Of a stretch of DNA of 64,000 nt, positions 1 to 9,933 are shown in pieces. Each line of letters opens with the position of its first letter. Positions within the stretch are counted from its first letter, which is position 1. The notes below the pieces were generated by a model. That model worked only from the letters and a program-made list of their open reading frames with translations. It searched no databases and was not told where the DNA came from. Source of the DNA: Paraspadella gotoi (Eukaryota; Chaetognatha); contig CM119271.1 in assembly GCA_051294375.1 (NCBI GenBank), forward strand, positions 14,576,770 to 14,640,769. The letters run 5' to 3'. The position numbers and the translations under genes were made by a program.

Positions 1-452
1 TACGATAATATGCAAATAAGATTTATGAACTCAACGCCATTCACAAACCAATTGAGCCCGGTGTCCCTCCCATCCTCACCCTCGAACCAAATGGCGACGA
101 AGAGGTTGTACAGTCTGAGAAACATCGGGAGCTGAGCGTCGGTGAGAGAGACGTCGAATTCGTGGCAGAGGAAACTGAACTTGACGCTGGAAGGGAATTT
201 CGAGGAGGCGGAGTCGAAATGCATGTGGGCGCGACAGGTCACCGAGCATTTGTAGAGGAGGGGCTCTTGATAAGCCTCGATTTTGCCTGGCGAGATTGGA
301 AGGTGAGACTCTCAGGCGTGTGTCATTTGCTTTTGGTTAAATTGATGATCTTCTTACCTGTCGTGTTTCGTTTGTCCAAGCAAACCGTCAGGTCTGATAC
401 AGAAACGAGCCGTCGCAACACCTAGAAATGAAAAATGTATTTTTTTCTCTCT

Positions 453-487
<35 letters not shown>

Positions 488-1637
488 CGTATCTTCGGGA
501 GTGATATCGACGAAGCTCTTCTGCCAAGCGGCGTTGACGGAATGACATTCTCCCGACTTGACGTTGATGGAGAGGACGACGTCGTCCTCGACGAACTTGA
601 GAATGAGGTTGTTCACGACTGGAAAAACAAAAGACGGACTTTCGAAAAAGAAGAAAGAAAATACAAAATTTTTCAAAACAATATAATAACAAATCAAACA
701 AAACAAAAGTCGGAGGGACGAATGACACAATTGTTTGAGGCGGTTTGTTGTGAAATAGAAGATAGATAGATAACCCAAGATTTTTACCGATGTTGACGTT
801 GTTGACGATTCGATTGACCAGACTTTGGATGTATCCTGGCGCCGGGACATCCTCGCCTGATTTCAGTAAACAAACAACTGCATTTTAATCGCCGAAAAAG
901 CTGGTTCTTTGAATATATAACTAACTTTACTACCTCGTTTACGTATTTTAACAAAACCTGACGTTTTATTCCTCATCACAAGATGAGTTTTTTTTTTTCA
1001 AATCTTAAACAAACACGCAAGTATCGGTGCAATGTGCTAATTATAGTCTACCGGGGGTCAAAGCGGCGGCCGCGTTCTCTTGATGTCTCAAAGCTCTTTT
1101 GGCTTCTTTGGCTTTAATGTCGCCATCCGATTTGTTTTGAGCAGAAGCATCGCGAACCTACAAAGACGGATTCGGAGAAAAAGTCGTTAACGTCATTCAG
1201 ACCCTCGTGGACGAGCCACTGGACCGAGACCTTGACGACGCATTCGATGGTGTTGAAGGTGAGCAGGACGGGTTCGGAGCCCAATTTGGTCCAGGGAACG
1301 TGGAGTCTGAGCTCGTGGACATGACCGCTTACGAAAGTGATCGGAAGATTGAGGAGACCTTCGAGGGCGTCGAGGCGAAGGTCCACCTGGGCCGGGGATT
1401 CGGGATTCGATTTCTTCGCCAAGTTGAGCATTTAATATTAAAACCGAACAACGCCAAACAATCAGGGCAAATTCGGACATAAGTACTTAACATCCTGGCA
1501 CCTCTCCTCCTCATCACCTTATTCAAAACGGCGTCGCCTCCCCATAACGACAATTGAAAATCCTGCTGCTGGAGCTTGATGTATTTGTCGAGGTAAGAAA
1601 CGAGGAAGGGAGAGATGTAAGACTCCAATTTAAACAT
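1..1637 (-). CDS. VPS13B: VPS13B (COH1-type bridge-like lipid transfer protein), N-terminal exons, partial
   Basis: Seven exons can be read on the minus strand at about 1518-1637, 1242-1386, 1071-1151, 788-858, 488-620, 358-421 and 80-286, joined by GT-AG introns in a consistent frame. The gene runs off the left edge. The protein begins MFKLESYISPFLVSYL and carries the VPS13 chorein N-terminal motif LQLSLWGGD (here FQLSLWGGD), followed by HVHELRLHVPWTKLGSEPV, which is the VPS13B rather than the VPS13A/C/D version. Later exons carry NNLILKFVEDDVVLSINV and LTVCLDKRN, also family-specific. VPS13B is a Golgi/endosome bridge-like lipid transport protein. The start at 1637 is the first ATG before the conserved LESY. 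One intron (423-487) is only about 65 nt and consists largely of a GA microsatellite. The remaining bulk of this very long protein must lie outside the window. Confidence 0.9.
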
Positions 1638-2064
1638 TTTCAACTTGGCTAACCGACGTCTCCCCTCGAATTCTTTCCGGTCGCTTTTCTAGCGACCTCG
1701 CGGCGTCAACTACTTTCTATCCATGATCAACAATTTATTCTTTTTTGTTTTTTATTTGAGGCAAAGACTGGAATCGCCGCTCGCGATATAAATCATTTCT
1801 TTTATAAAATTTGATTGAAGTCGTGACTCTGCAAACATTTAACACGATTAAGCGCGTGTAAAGTTCATAAACTTTTTTTGATAATTGAATCAAACACTAA
1901 CAAAAATGAAACTTCTCGTTTTCGTATAAAATCACAATGTGGACGGAATCGAATTATACAAAGCCGAACATTAAACGACGTAAATTGTAAAAATAAAAGC
2001 AAAAGGCTCTAGGTATCAAAAAAACACTGCTGTATTTTCGCGTTAGCCCAAGTCGATCGTCAGA

Positions 2065-3333
2065 TTATTTATCTGGAATGTGGGGAAAGGCGCCGACTTC
2101 AACAAAGTCTTTGAGAATTCTATAAATTTTGGACTGAGACTCGGCGAGATCCAAAGGAGTCATGCCTGCGATCGAAAAAAAAAAATCTTAAAAGTATAGT
2201 GATCTCGCCAGACGTTACTATCAAAGAAAATTTAAAAAAAAACACAAATTATTGATGCAATAATAAATTATTAATATAATAGTAATTGATGTAATAATAA
2301 TTGATTGATATAATAATAATTTATTGATATAATAATTGATTGATGTTATAATAATAGATTATTGATGCGATGATAACCAATTATTAATACGATAATAACC
2401 AATTATTAATGCGATAACCAAATATTGATGCGATGATAACCAAATGATTGATGTGATTTGTGTTGGAAAACTTTCCCTATCTCTCTCTCTCTTTCCTTTA
2501 CTTTTGCACAGAAATATTTTTTAAAATTCACAACTGTTTTAACGTAATGAAGGCTTGCATTATTACAAAAAGAAATCGTAACTGAAACATTAAACAAAAT
2601 TTTTCCTTTAAATCTACAAAAGTAACGAAAGAGAAAGGATCATATCGCAATAAGCTTCTTATGAAATTGGTGCAACCAATATAAAATTTTCAATTCAGGA
2701 CAGGTTTATATTATTTATTCCCAGACTCAATCGAACATACGAAAGTTTAACCAAAGACGCCAGAACCTGATCGAGTGGTGGCGGCGGGATCGGCCCCGAA
2801 ATGTATGAGCCAAACGACGGCCTCCTCGTGATTTCCCTTGACAGCGAGGTGCAGCGGCGTTACGAGACTCCCGTCCGACAGTTCCGGGTTCGCGCCCGCC
2901 CAGAGCAGCATCTTAACCTTGATTCAAATAAACGGGTACGAGTGATGGATACAACACTCATCTCCACCCACCTCGTTTGCTGATCCTATCACCAATCACC
3001 AATCCTCCCCAAGCCAATCTCTACCCACCACGTTGCTGAGCCCCAACTGGGCGGCCTTGGCCAGCGGCGACCTTCCGTTGACGTCGCGCCAGTCGACGAC
3101 GACGCGATGCTTAATCAATTTGCGGACGGCGATCTCGTCTCCGCTCTCGATCGCGCGGAAAAGATCCGAGCGCAACCCTGAGGCGGGGAGAGTTGAACAG
3201 AGTAGGACTTGGACATACGAACTAGCTATGTACTCCAGCAGATCGCCCCCTTACCGGGATCGTCGATGGGCGTCGGTTGTCCGACACGATGGCCGGATCG
3301 ACTTCCAGTCGATCCCGCGGCGTCGCTCGCCAT
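2065..3333 (-). CDS. Small ankyrin-repeat protein
   Basis: Four exons can be joined in frame: a short first exon at about 3248-3333 starting MASDAAGSTGSRSG, a second at about 3037-3193, a third at 2767-2916 and the last at 2065-2165. The junction TCA-G|GC-ATG between the last two keeps phase. The product is about 175 residues. After a polar N-terminus come ankyrin-type units with readable signatures: DVNGRSPLAKAAQLG, then MLLWAGANPELSDG, then TPLHLAVKGNHEEAV and LIHFGADPAA, and a final MTPLDLAESQ. Ankyrin repeats mediate protein binding, and no catalytic domain is present. I do not recognise an orthologue. The donor after the third exon is GTTCTG, a weak consensus, so that boundary is the least secure. 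The gene lies between VPS13B (428 bp) and RPL35A (305 bp), all in the same direction. Confidence 0.7.
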
Positions 3334-3637
3334 TTATCGCTCGAATCGGCCAATTACTGGCCGTTACTGGATGTTATGGATTAGGAAGAATCTTTATTCT
3401 TTAACCGTTGCGAGTTTTTTTTGTGTTTTTTTAAACAGATCATTTGTTTTTTCATTTTTTCCCCAATAACAAAATCCGCACGTTTCTCCTTTACTCTCAC
3501 AAGTCACTTCAATAAAAGAACAAATGGAAGCCGAAAATATAATTTATTTCTTTAGTAGTTTACTAAAAAATAAGTAGGAACCTTTTTACTTGAAAATGAC
3601 AAAATTTAACAAAACTAAACAATTTTCTTCTTCTTCT

Positions 3638-4219
3638 TTATACTCTCGACGGGTACAACATGACTCTGATCCTCTTCCCGATCGCTTTCGACGGAAGATT
3701 CCGCGCGAACTTGGCTCTCACGGCGCCGCTGCGTCCGTGTGGGCGGGTCACTTTGCCCCAGATGACCTAGGATAACGAACGAGAATGATTAGCGAAATAT
3801 AAACATAATAAATCAAATTAAACATGGTCTTACGCGGAGCTTGTTCGCCTTGTTGTCCGAGCCGGGAATCCTGGTGGGCTTCTTAGCCTTGTAGACGTAG
3901 GCGCACTTCTTGCCCAGATAGAACTCCGTGTGATAACGGCGGGAGACGCCCTCAAGGCGGAGCAGCGCCGTGTGCTCGTGCTGGCGACGCAGTCCACGCT
4001 TGTAGCCCGTGAACACCGCCTTCACGTAGAGGCGACCGGGAGCTGGGAAAGGGAAAGGGGCGAATGGATGGATCGGACAAGACTTGAGCTATTATTTAAC
4101 GTTCAAATGTTAAGTAAGAATACAAGAATTAGACTCATAAATGACTCACCTTTGGTCATCCTGGGCTTTGCCGCTCCAGCTTCGGTCATCGGCTCATCGA
4201 CTTCAGTGATCTCAGGCAT
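3638..4219 (-). CDS. RPL35A: Ribosomal protein eL33 (RPL35A)
   Basis: Three exons encode a 60S subunit protein. The body reads [63 protein letters not shown] and the invariant tail [11 protein letters not shown], covering the whole eL33 family. Exon 1 (4219 to about 4150) encodes an unusual acidic leader, [20 protein letters not shown], before the usual start of the family near GRL. There is no in-frame ATG closer to the core except the one in RMTK, so either start is possible. I used 4219 because its first codons and 5' flank are conserved in the duplicated copy at 4967. Introns are short (about 50-110 nt). Housekeeping expression is expected. The 5' flank together with the first codons has been tandemly duplicated (see the chimeric ORF). 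Confidence 0.96.
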
Positions 4220-4950
4220 TTTATTTTAATTTTATCGATATTTTTTATTCGCTAATCGTTTCAACAGTTAATACAACAAAAACCTTTAAATTAAAAAAGT
4301 GGAAGTTGCTTGAGGGTAAAAGGTCATTAGTCAAAAGTTACAGAAAACATAAAATAATGACTAAACATTTATGAAACGGTTTAATTGAACCAACAGTCAG
4401 AGGAACATAAATGCCTTGGTGTATTCGACTAGTTAAAAGCGTAAAAATATGAAAAAATGGACACGCAATATAAATTAATAAAAATTAAAATGTTTAACCC
4501 CGAGCGAACTCGAGAAAATCATAGATTTGGGCTAGAAAGAAGCGAATACAAAAGGAATATCTCCCAGGATAAAAAAAGGGTGTGGCAGTATCAACGCCTT
4601 AAGTTTTCTATCAAATGCCCCACATCTCTCCTTCCTTCATTCCTCCGTCAAGTTCGACCGACTATCTTGTCAGCTATTTCTGCCGCTGGCGGTGTTCGAT
4701 TCCTGAATTCTCCGCCGGCGCAGCTCTTCCTCCTCGCTGGTGGCGATGGTGCGCGCCAGCATTGTCCTCGCTCAAAGCGGCGCCAGGTTGAGCCACGACC
4801 GGCATAGTTCTGGCGCCTTCGGGAGCTGGGTCTGTTAACGAAAGCGCTATGGCGTGGGCGAGTGCCTCATCCTCGGAAAGGTAGGGTGGTTGAAGCTTTG
4901 AATTGGTGCTGGTAGTGCCATTAGTGCCGGACGGGATAGGCTCTTCAACT
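4206..4950. repeat. Tandem duplication, copy A (RPL35A 5' end plus spacer plus ZFAND2 3' end)
   Basis: The interval from the RPL35A first codons (about 4206) to about 4950 is repeated at about 4952-5690. Both copies read outward from the same sequence over the start codon (ttcagtgatctcaggcatttt versus ttcagtaatctcaggcatttt) and share the whole spacer, including the stretches ggtcattagtcaaaagtta and gtattcgactagtt. They end inside the ZFAND2 terminal exon. Copies differ by scattered substitutions and small indels (by eye about 90% identity). This is therefore an old tandem duplication, not an assembly repeat. Confidence 0.85.
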
Positions 4951-4967
4951 TCAGTAATCTCAGGCAT
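4674..4967 (-). CDS. Chimeric ORF: RPL35A leader fused to ZFAND2-type ubiquitin-interacting motif
   Basis: This is an open 97-codon reading frame created by the tandem duplication. It opens with the first codons of RPL35A (MPEITEVEEP, compared with [10 protein letters not shown] in RPL35A) preceded by a copy of the RPL35A 5' flank. It then switches in frame to the C-terminal part of ZFAND2 (PSGTNGTTSTNSKLQPP) with a well-preserved ubiquitin-interacting motif, LSEDEALAHAIALSLTD. Beyond this, a 2-nt deletion relative to ZFAND2 (GACGAAATG becomes GACAATG) shifts the frame. The second UIM-like helix and the C-terminal CLLS are therefore lost and replaced by an arginine/alanine tail. It could be a young gene giving a short ubiquitin-binding peptide under RPL35A-type control, or a decaying pseudogene. 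The sequence alone does not decide. Confidence 0.6.
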   Translation of the reverse strand: MPEITEVEEPIPSGTNGTTSTNSKLQPPYLSEDEALAHAIALSLTDPAPEGARTMPVVAQPGAALSEDNAGAHHRHQRGGRAAPAENSGIEHRQRQK

Positions 4968-5401
4968 TTTATTTTAATTTTATTAATATTTTTATTGGCT
5001 AATCATTTCAAAAGTTAATTCAACAAAAAACCTTTAAATTAATAGTGGAAGCTTTTTGAGGGTAAAAGGTCATTAGTCAAAAGTTACAGGAAACATGAAA
5101 TAATGACTAAACATTCATAAAAAGGTTTAATTGAACCTACAGTCAGAAGAACATAAATCGCTCAGTGTATTCGACTAGTTGAAAGCATAAAAATATGAAA
5201 AAACCAACACGCAATATAAATTTATAAAAATTAAAATGTTTGTTAACCCCGAGCGGACAAACTCGAGAAAATCGTAGAAAGAAGCGAATACAAAAGGAAT
5301 ATCTCCCAGGATAAAAAAAAAACAGTGCGGCGCTTAAAGTATCAACGCCTCAAGTTCTCCGTCAAATGCCCCACATCTCTCCATCCCTCTTTCCTCCTTC
5401 G

Positions 5402-6489
5402 TCAAGACAATAGACAGTTCGAGCGGCTATCCTGTCCGCTATTTCCGTTGTTCGAATCCCGATTTCTCCGCCGCCGGCGCCGCTCTTCTTCCTCGCTGGC
5501 GGCGATGGCGCGCGCCAGCATTTCGTCCTCGGTCAAAGCGGCGCCGGCGGCCTCGGGAACGCCGTCTCTTAGCGAAAGCGCTACGGCGCGGGCGAGCGCC
5601 TCGTCCTCGGAAAGGTGGTGCGGTTGAAGGTTTGAATCGGCGCCGGTAGTACCGGTAGCGCCGGACGGGATAGGCTGAGCGGCGCTGCTTTGACTAGACT
5701 GAAAGCGCTGGAAAGCGGCGGCTCCGGCTCTGGACGAAGCGCTGGAGCCTCGACCTTGACTCGCACCTCCGCAATCGTGGTCGGCCTCGAGTCGATGCTT
5801 GAGGCAAAAAGTCCGTCGACAACTTTCGCAGGTTATCTTCACCAACTCTTTCGTTTTACAACCTGACAACGAAAATAAAAGTAAAGAAATGTTCCTCGTT
5901 GCCCTCCAACTTCCAAGTTAAGCTTTGACCTTTTTTGTTGCAGCGGTTGGTGTAGATCTTCTGCCTGCTGACGAGAGCAGGATCGGCCTTGCAGTCCCGG
6001 TCGATGTGTTCCCCGACGCGTATGTCGGGCAACTCGCCTCTCTTGAAGGCCACAGGCTCGTTGCATAATGGGCAGACGGGAACCTGGAAGGAAGGACAAT
6101 TGTTAAGTTGAGCAGCGATTTCTCGCGAAGTCTCGTTTTGGTCCGTCCGTCAATACGTAAAATTATATCAGGTTATTTTAAGTAATACTTAAATATTTAA
6201 TAAACAAAGGGCGACGAACAGTTTGAATCGAGGCCTGATTTTTACATTCTCTGACCGAGAAGCGCAATGGACAATTCAACTCTTAATATTTAATATTTGT
6301 TTACTTTTTTTAAAATTAATTACTAATTACCTGGACGTTTTTCCGATAGGCTTCGGGACAGCCGTGACTGTCGTAGGCAAAATGGTCTTTACAGAAAATT
6401 CTGGCGCAACTGTCGCATTTGACGGGAAGAAAGTCGAGTTGCTTACAATTTCCCTGAGCGCAGTTTTTACCCAGTTCCGGAAACTCCAT
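5402..6489 (-). CDS. ZFAND2: AN1-type zinc-finger protein ZFAND2 (AIRAP/AIRAPL family)
   Basis: Three exons (6331-6489, 5930-6083, 5402-5862) join in phase (AAA-G|GT-TGT). The protein starts MEFPELGKNCAQGNCKQLDF and has two AN1 zinc fingers. The first ends in CKDHFAYDSHGCPEAY and the second contains CESCRRTFCLKHRLEADHDC, both with the full Cys/His set. A Ser/Ala linker follows, then a UIM (LSEDEALARAVALSLRD) and a second UIM-like helix (LTEDEMLARAIAASEEE). The tail ends in CLLS, a CaaX-type box like the prenylated AIRAPL (ZFAND2B) branch. Family members bind p97 and ubiquitin and work in proteasomal and ER-associated quality control. The 3' end of the last exon was copied into the chimeric ORF next door. 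Confidence 0.93.
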
Positions 6490-6689
6490 TCTCCGTATCG
6501 TTTCACGGTATTTTTATTTAAAGATACAAATACGAGACGCCATTCTTGACGGTTGCATAAAAAGCTTAAAAAAATGTAAACGGTTTTAAGTGGAATAATA
6601 AGTGGAAAAAGACGATAACAAAATGAGTAATTCAGAAAAATAATGCCAAGAACCCCCCCCAAACAAACAAAATTTTTTTTGGCGGAATC

Positions 6690-8178
6690 TCAGGATCCAA
6701 ACTTGGAATCTACAAGTCCGTACAAAAGATTGATCTGTTTATCGTAGTCTTTAAATCCCGGAGTCTCCAACACCATTGGGATTCCCTCGAGACGCGGGTC
6801 GTTCATGATACGACGAAATCCCGCCAGGCCGATCTTTCCTGCGAGCAAGGGGAAGTAATCAGCTGTGACCTAATGTAACTCCTATCATGAAAACCAACCT
6901 TTGCCAATGTCCTCGTGCCGGTCCCTCTTGCATCCCAAGTCTCCCTTCGAGTCGTTGAGATGGACGGCCTTGAGAAAACCAAGTCCGACTGTCTCGTCGA
7001 AAGCCTTCAGCGTAGACTCGAGACCCTCGGCGGTGGATACGTCGAATCCCGCGGCGAACAAGTGGCACGTGTCGAGGCAGACACCCACGCGGTGAGGAAA
7101 CGAGACGGCCGACAAAATGGACGACAATTCCTGAGAAATGGCGAAAAGAGGGTCATTCTGACATTCTCTTCGATCTTTTAAAATATCTTTTAAAATATCT
7201 TTTAAAATATCCAACCTCAAACTTTCCCCCCAAAGTATGACCCTGACGGCTCATATTTTCCACGAGTATGGTGATGTCCTTCGTCTGCCGCAACGTCTCG
7301 TCGATGCAGGCGGCGATGCGGGCGACGGCCTCGTCGACGCTGCAGACGCCGCACGTGGATCCGGGATGGAAGTTGTAGAGGCGGAGGCCGAGAGCTTCGC
7401 AACGCTTTGGAGTCAAGGACGAAACGAAAATAAGGATGGATGGTAAAGAGGAGGAGAGGAAAGAAAAGCTAAAAGATCCAAACCTTGACTTCGTCGAGAA
7501 GAGCGTCTTTGCTCTTAGCGAACGTTGCTTCGTCAGAGGAGGCGCAGTTCAAAAGATAAGAACCGTGCGGTACGATCTGTTCCACGGGGAACTCGAAAGA
7601 AAAGAGTAAATTATACAACCCTACTATTAGCTTGACGTCAATTTAATATATAAACAATAACTTAAAAAATTAATACTAAGCACCTTCGTCTCATCTATCT
7701 TCCTCCTAAATGTCTCCGCCTCTACATCGGTCAAAGGCTTCGACTTCCACGTCCTCTGATTCCGAACGAAAAGAGCGAAACTTCGGGCGCCGATGGAGAG
7801 GGCGTTGTCGATGGCGTTGACAACGCCGCCCGCCGCCGAGACGTGCGCGCCCACGAACTTGGCGCCGGGGGGCGGGTCGGAAGGATATAAGCTTTGAGGA
7901 TACGGCGAGGTGGCGATTTTGGCGGCGGGAACGGATTTTCCAGCGTGTTTCAACTTTTTGGCAGAGTTTTCTTGAAAGGGTTGGACTACGTCAGTTCGGG
8001 CATCGTCTGCTTCGGTTCGTTTTCTCTTTGCCGCTCGACGCGCGAGTTGAGATGGAGCTATCTTAGTTTTTTGAATGACGCCACTCTCCCCGTTAATTTT
8101 TTCCTCTCCCGTTTTCGAAGATTCATTCCCGTTCTCCGCTAGAACTGAGCGTCGAGCGGAAACTCGCCTCGTTAGCAT
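6690..8178 (-). CDS. apn1: Endonuclease IV-type AP endonuclease (APN1/nfo family)
   Basis: Five or so exons encode a base-excision-repair AP endonuclease that uses a trinuclear zinc site. A basic, disordered N-terminus with clusters such as ARRAAKRKR (nuclear-type signal) precedes the TIM barrel, which begins GAKFVGAHVSAAGGV. Conserved family segments follow: RNQRTWKS, GSYLLNCAS, LGLRLYNFHPGST, ITILVENMS, GVCLDTCHLFAAGFD, AVHLNDSKGDLG and RHEDIGKG, then IPMVLETPG near the end. These carry the expected metal-binding His, Glu and Asp residues. The short intron at about 7145-7220 contains three perfect copies of TTTTAAAATATC. Endonuclease IV is absent from vertebrates but present in several invertebrate lineages. 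MRPS7 ends 134 bp upstream. Confidence 0.93.
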
Positions 8179-8311
8179 CTCGTTTCTTTGGTCGAATTTC
8201 TAAGCATTTCACCAACGATTTTACTTTTACTTATGACTGAGCATCGAAATAAATAATGACAGTTTGCAAATAACAAAACGATAACAAAACGGAAGACGAG
8301 GTCGACGAAAC

Positions 8312-9419
8312 TCATCGGCGATTCATCCATCGAAAATGAGCGTAGGCCTTGTTGTTCTCGGCCTCCTTGTGAAGTTCTTGCTTCATGCGAACCACCTTGC
8401 CCGTGTTTTCGGAAGCGTGTAGAAATTCCAGAGCCAGACGCTCGTAGACCCACTGATCGGGGGTGAATTTGTCGTAACGGGCCGAGTCGATGATCCACCG
8501 CAAAGCCAGGAACTGTTGCTTGGACGGGGACACTGAAGCGAAGGGGGGGGGCATACATTTTTAGAATACAAAAATAAGTGAGAACTTCCTTAAACGACCA
8601 TTAAACTCACCCGGAGTAGGAACTTTGTAAACAATGGCGCCTTTCTGCACCTCCATCAACTTTAGGAGAGGTTTACAATTTTCGACGGCATGATGGATGA
8701 TTGCATAAGGGTTGGTCTCGATCGCCTCGCGCTCCTCATCAGTCTCGGCACGATGATACTTTTCCAACTGAGTGATCTTTATGTATTCTATACACTTGTA
8801 CATCAGATCCCTGAAACAGGAATGGGCAAAACCGGTAATGAGCCATCGCGAGTTAGAACTTAATTAGGCTTTCTGAGTGAGCGACAACCTGGTGACGATT
8901 TTTCGATAAAAGTTGCCCCTGTGTTTTCCGCGAATGTTCAACATCATGCTGATGAATTTTTCAACCAGCGGATCTTGAAACGCGCAGATGTAGTCTTGAG
9001 TTTCGAGGGCCTTTTGTGTGATGGGATAAAGGAAGTTCATGGTCAATGATGGAGTTCATGTTGTCTATCATCTTCACACTCCCTCTCTCTCACCGACTCA
9101 CTTTGATCTGACTAAAGTGACGCTTGTCGCTCGGTTCCATCTCCGCCAATTCTCGTTTATCCGTCGTCGGTTCCATCGCTGAATCAGGATAAGCGCATCC
9201 CCATCTGACGCAAAAAAAAAAAAAAAACACAACAAAACATAAGTTGCTTTCCTCTAATCTTTTCGGATTTCTTCTAATCTCTTTTAATTTCTTCTGTTAA
9301 TCTCTCGTGTACCCAACGAACCTCTTGGGCTGAACGCTCCACGCTGCGGAGGGAGAGGAAGCGAGGACGGCGACGTTGGTTCGACTCAAAACGGATCTGA
9401 TCAGCGGAGCCAGCGCCAT
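8312..9419 (-). CDS. MRPS7: Mitochondrial ribosomal protein uS7m (MRPS7)
   Basis: The ATG at 9419 gives MALAPLIRSVLSRTNVAVLA, an arginine-containing, acid-free leader typical of a mitochondrial targeting peptide. Following exons read WGCAYPDSAMEP, then FLYPITQKALETQDYICAF, EKFISMMLNIRGKHRGNFY, IKITQLEKYHRAETDEERE, NPYAIIHHAVENCKPLL, KVPTPVSPSKQQFLALRWI and a terminal KAYAHFRWMNRR. The order and spacing match uS7m: the KxxK helix, the PL-to-A block and the C-terminal AHFRW. It forms part of the small mitoribosomal subunit head that binds the 3' major rRNA domain. Exon phases are consistent, with short introns. It sits 134 bp upstream of endonuclease IV and 515 bp downstream of ATG13, same strand. 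Confidence 0.88.
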
Positions 9420-9933
9420 CGCTCGACGATAGAGTCCCAAGTTTACGAGACGCCCAATAAACCGCGCATTACAAACGATTAATCTACGATAAAAACAAAA
9501 GTACGCCTTTGTTTGTTAAATAGTTAAAAACAGTACAAAAAAACACAATTCGTAATTTAAAATATATTTGAAAATGTTTTTTTTTAAAAATGTACGAGGT
9601 ACATTGTACAATGGCGAATGAGAGAGAGGAGGGGGGGGGACCGTTGGGCGCGATTGTCTAATGCCAAGAATATATATTGCGTTTCAGAGGGAACCTCGCT
9701 CATTGGTTTCGAAAAGATCGGGGTTCGAAACTTGAAACGCGAGGCAGAAACGCTGAACGATCGCCGAGTCAAATTTCAACTTTGAAGAGGGGGGGGGATA
9801 TAAAAAAATAAGAAAACGTCGAAAGAGAAAAAAAAGAAGGAATCACGTGTGACAAATAAAAAAAAAAGGTCAATACGGCGGACTTGAGAGAAAGAGAAGC
9901 TTGAATCGGGTGGTGAGGATAATTATCAATTCC

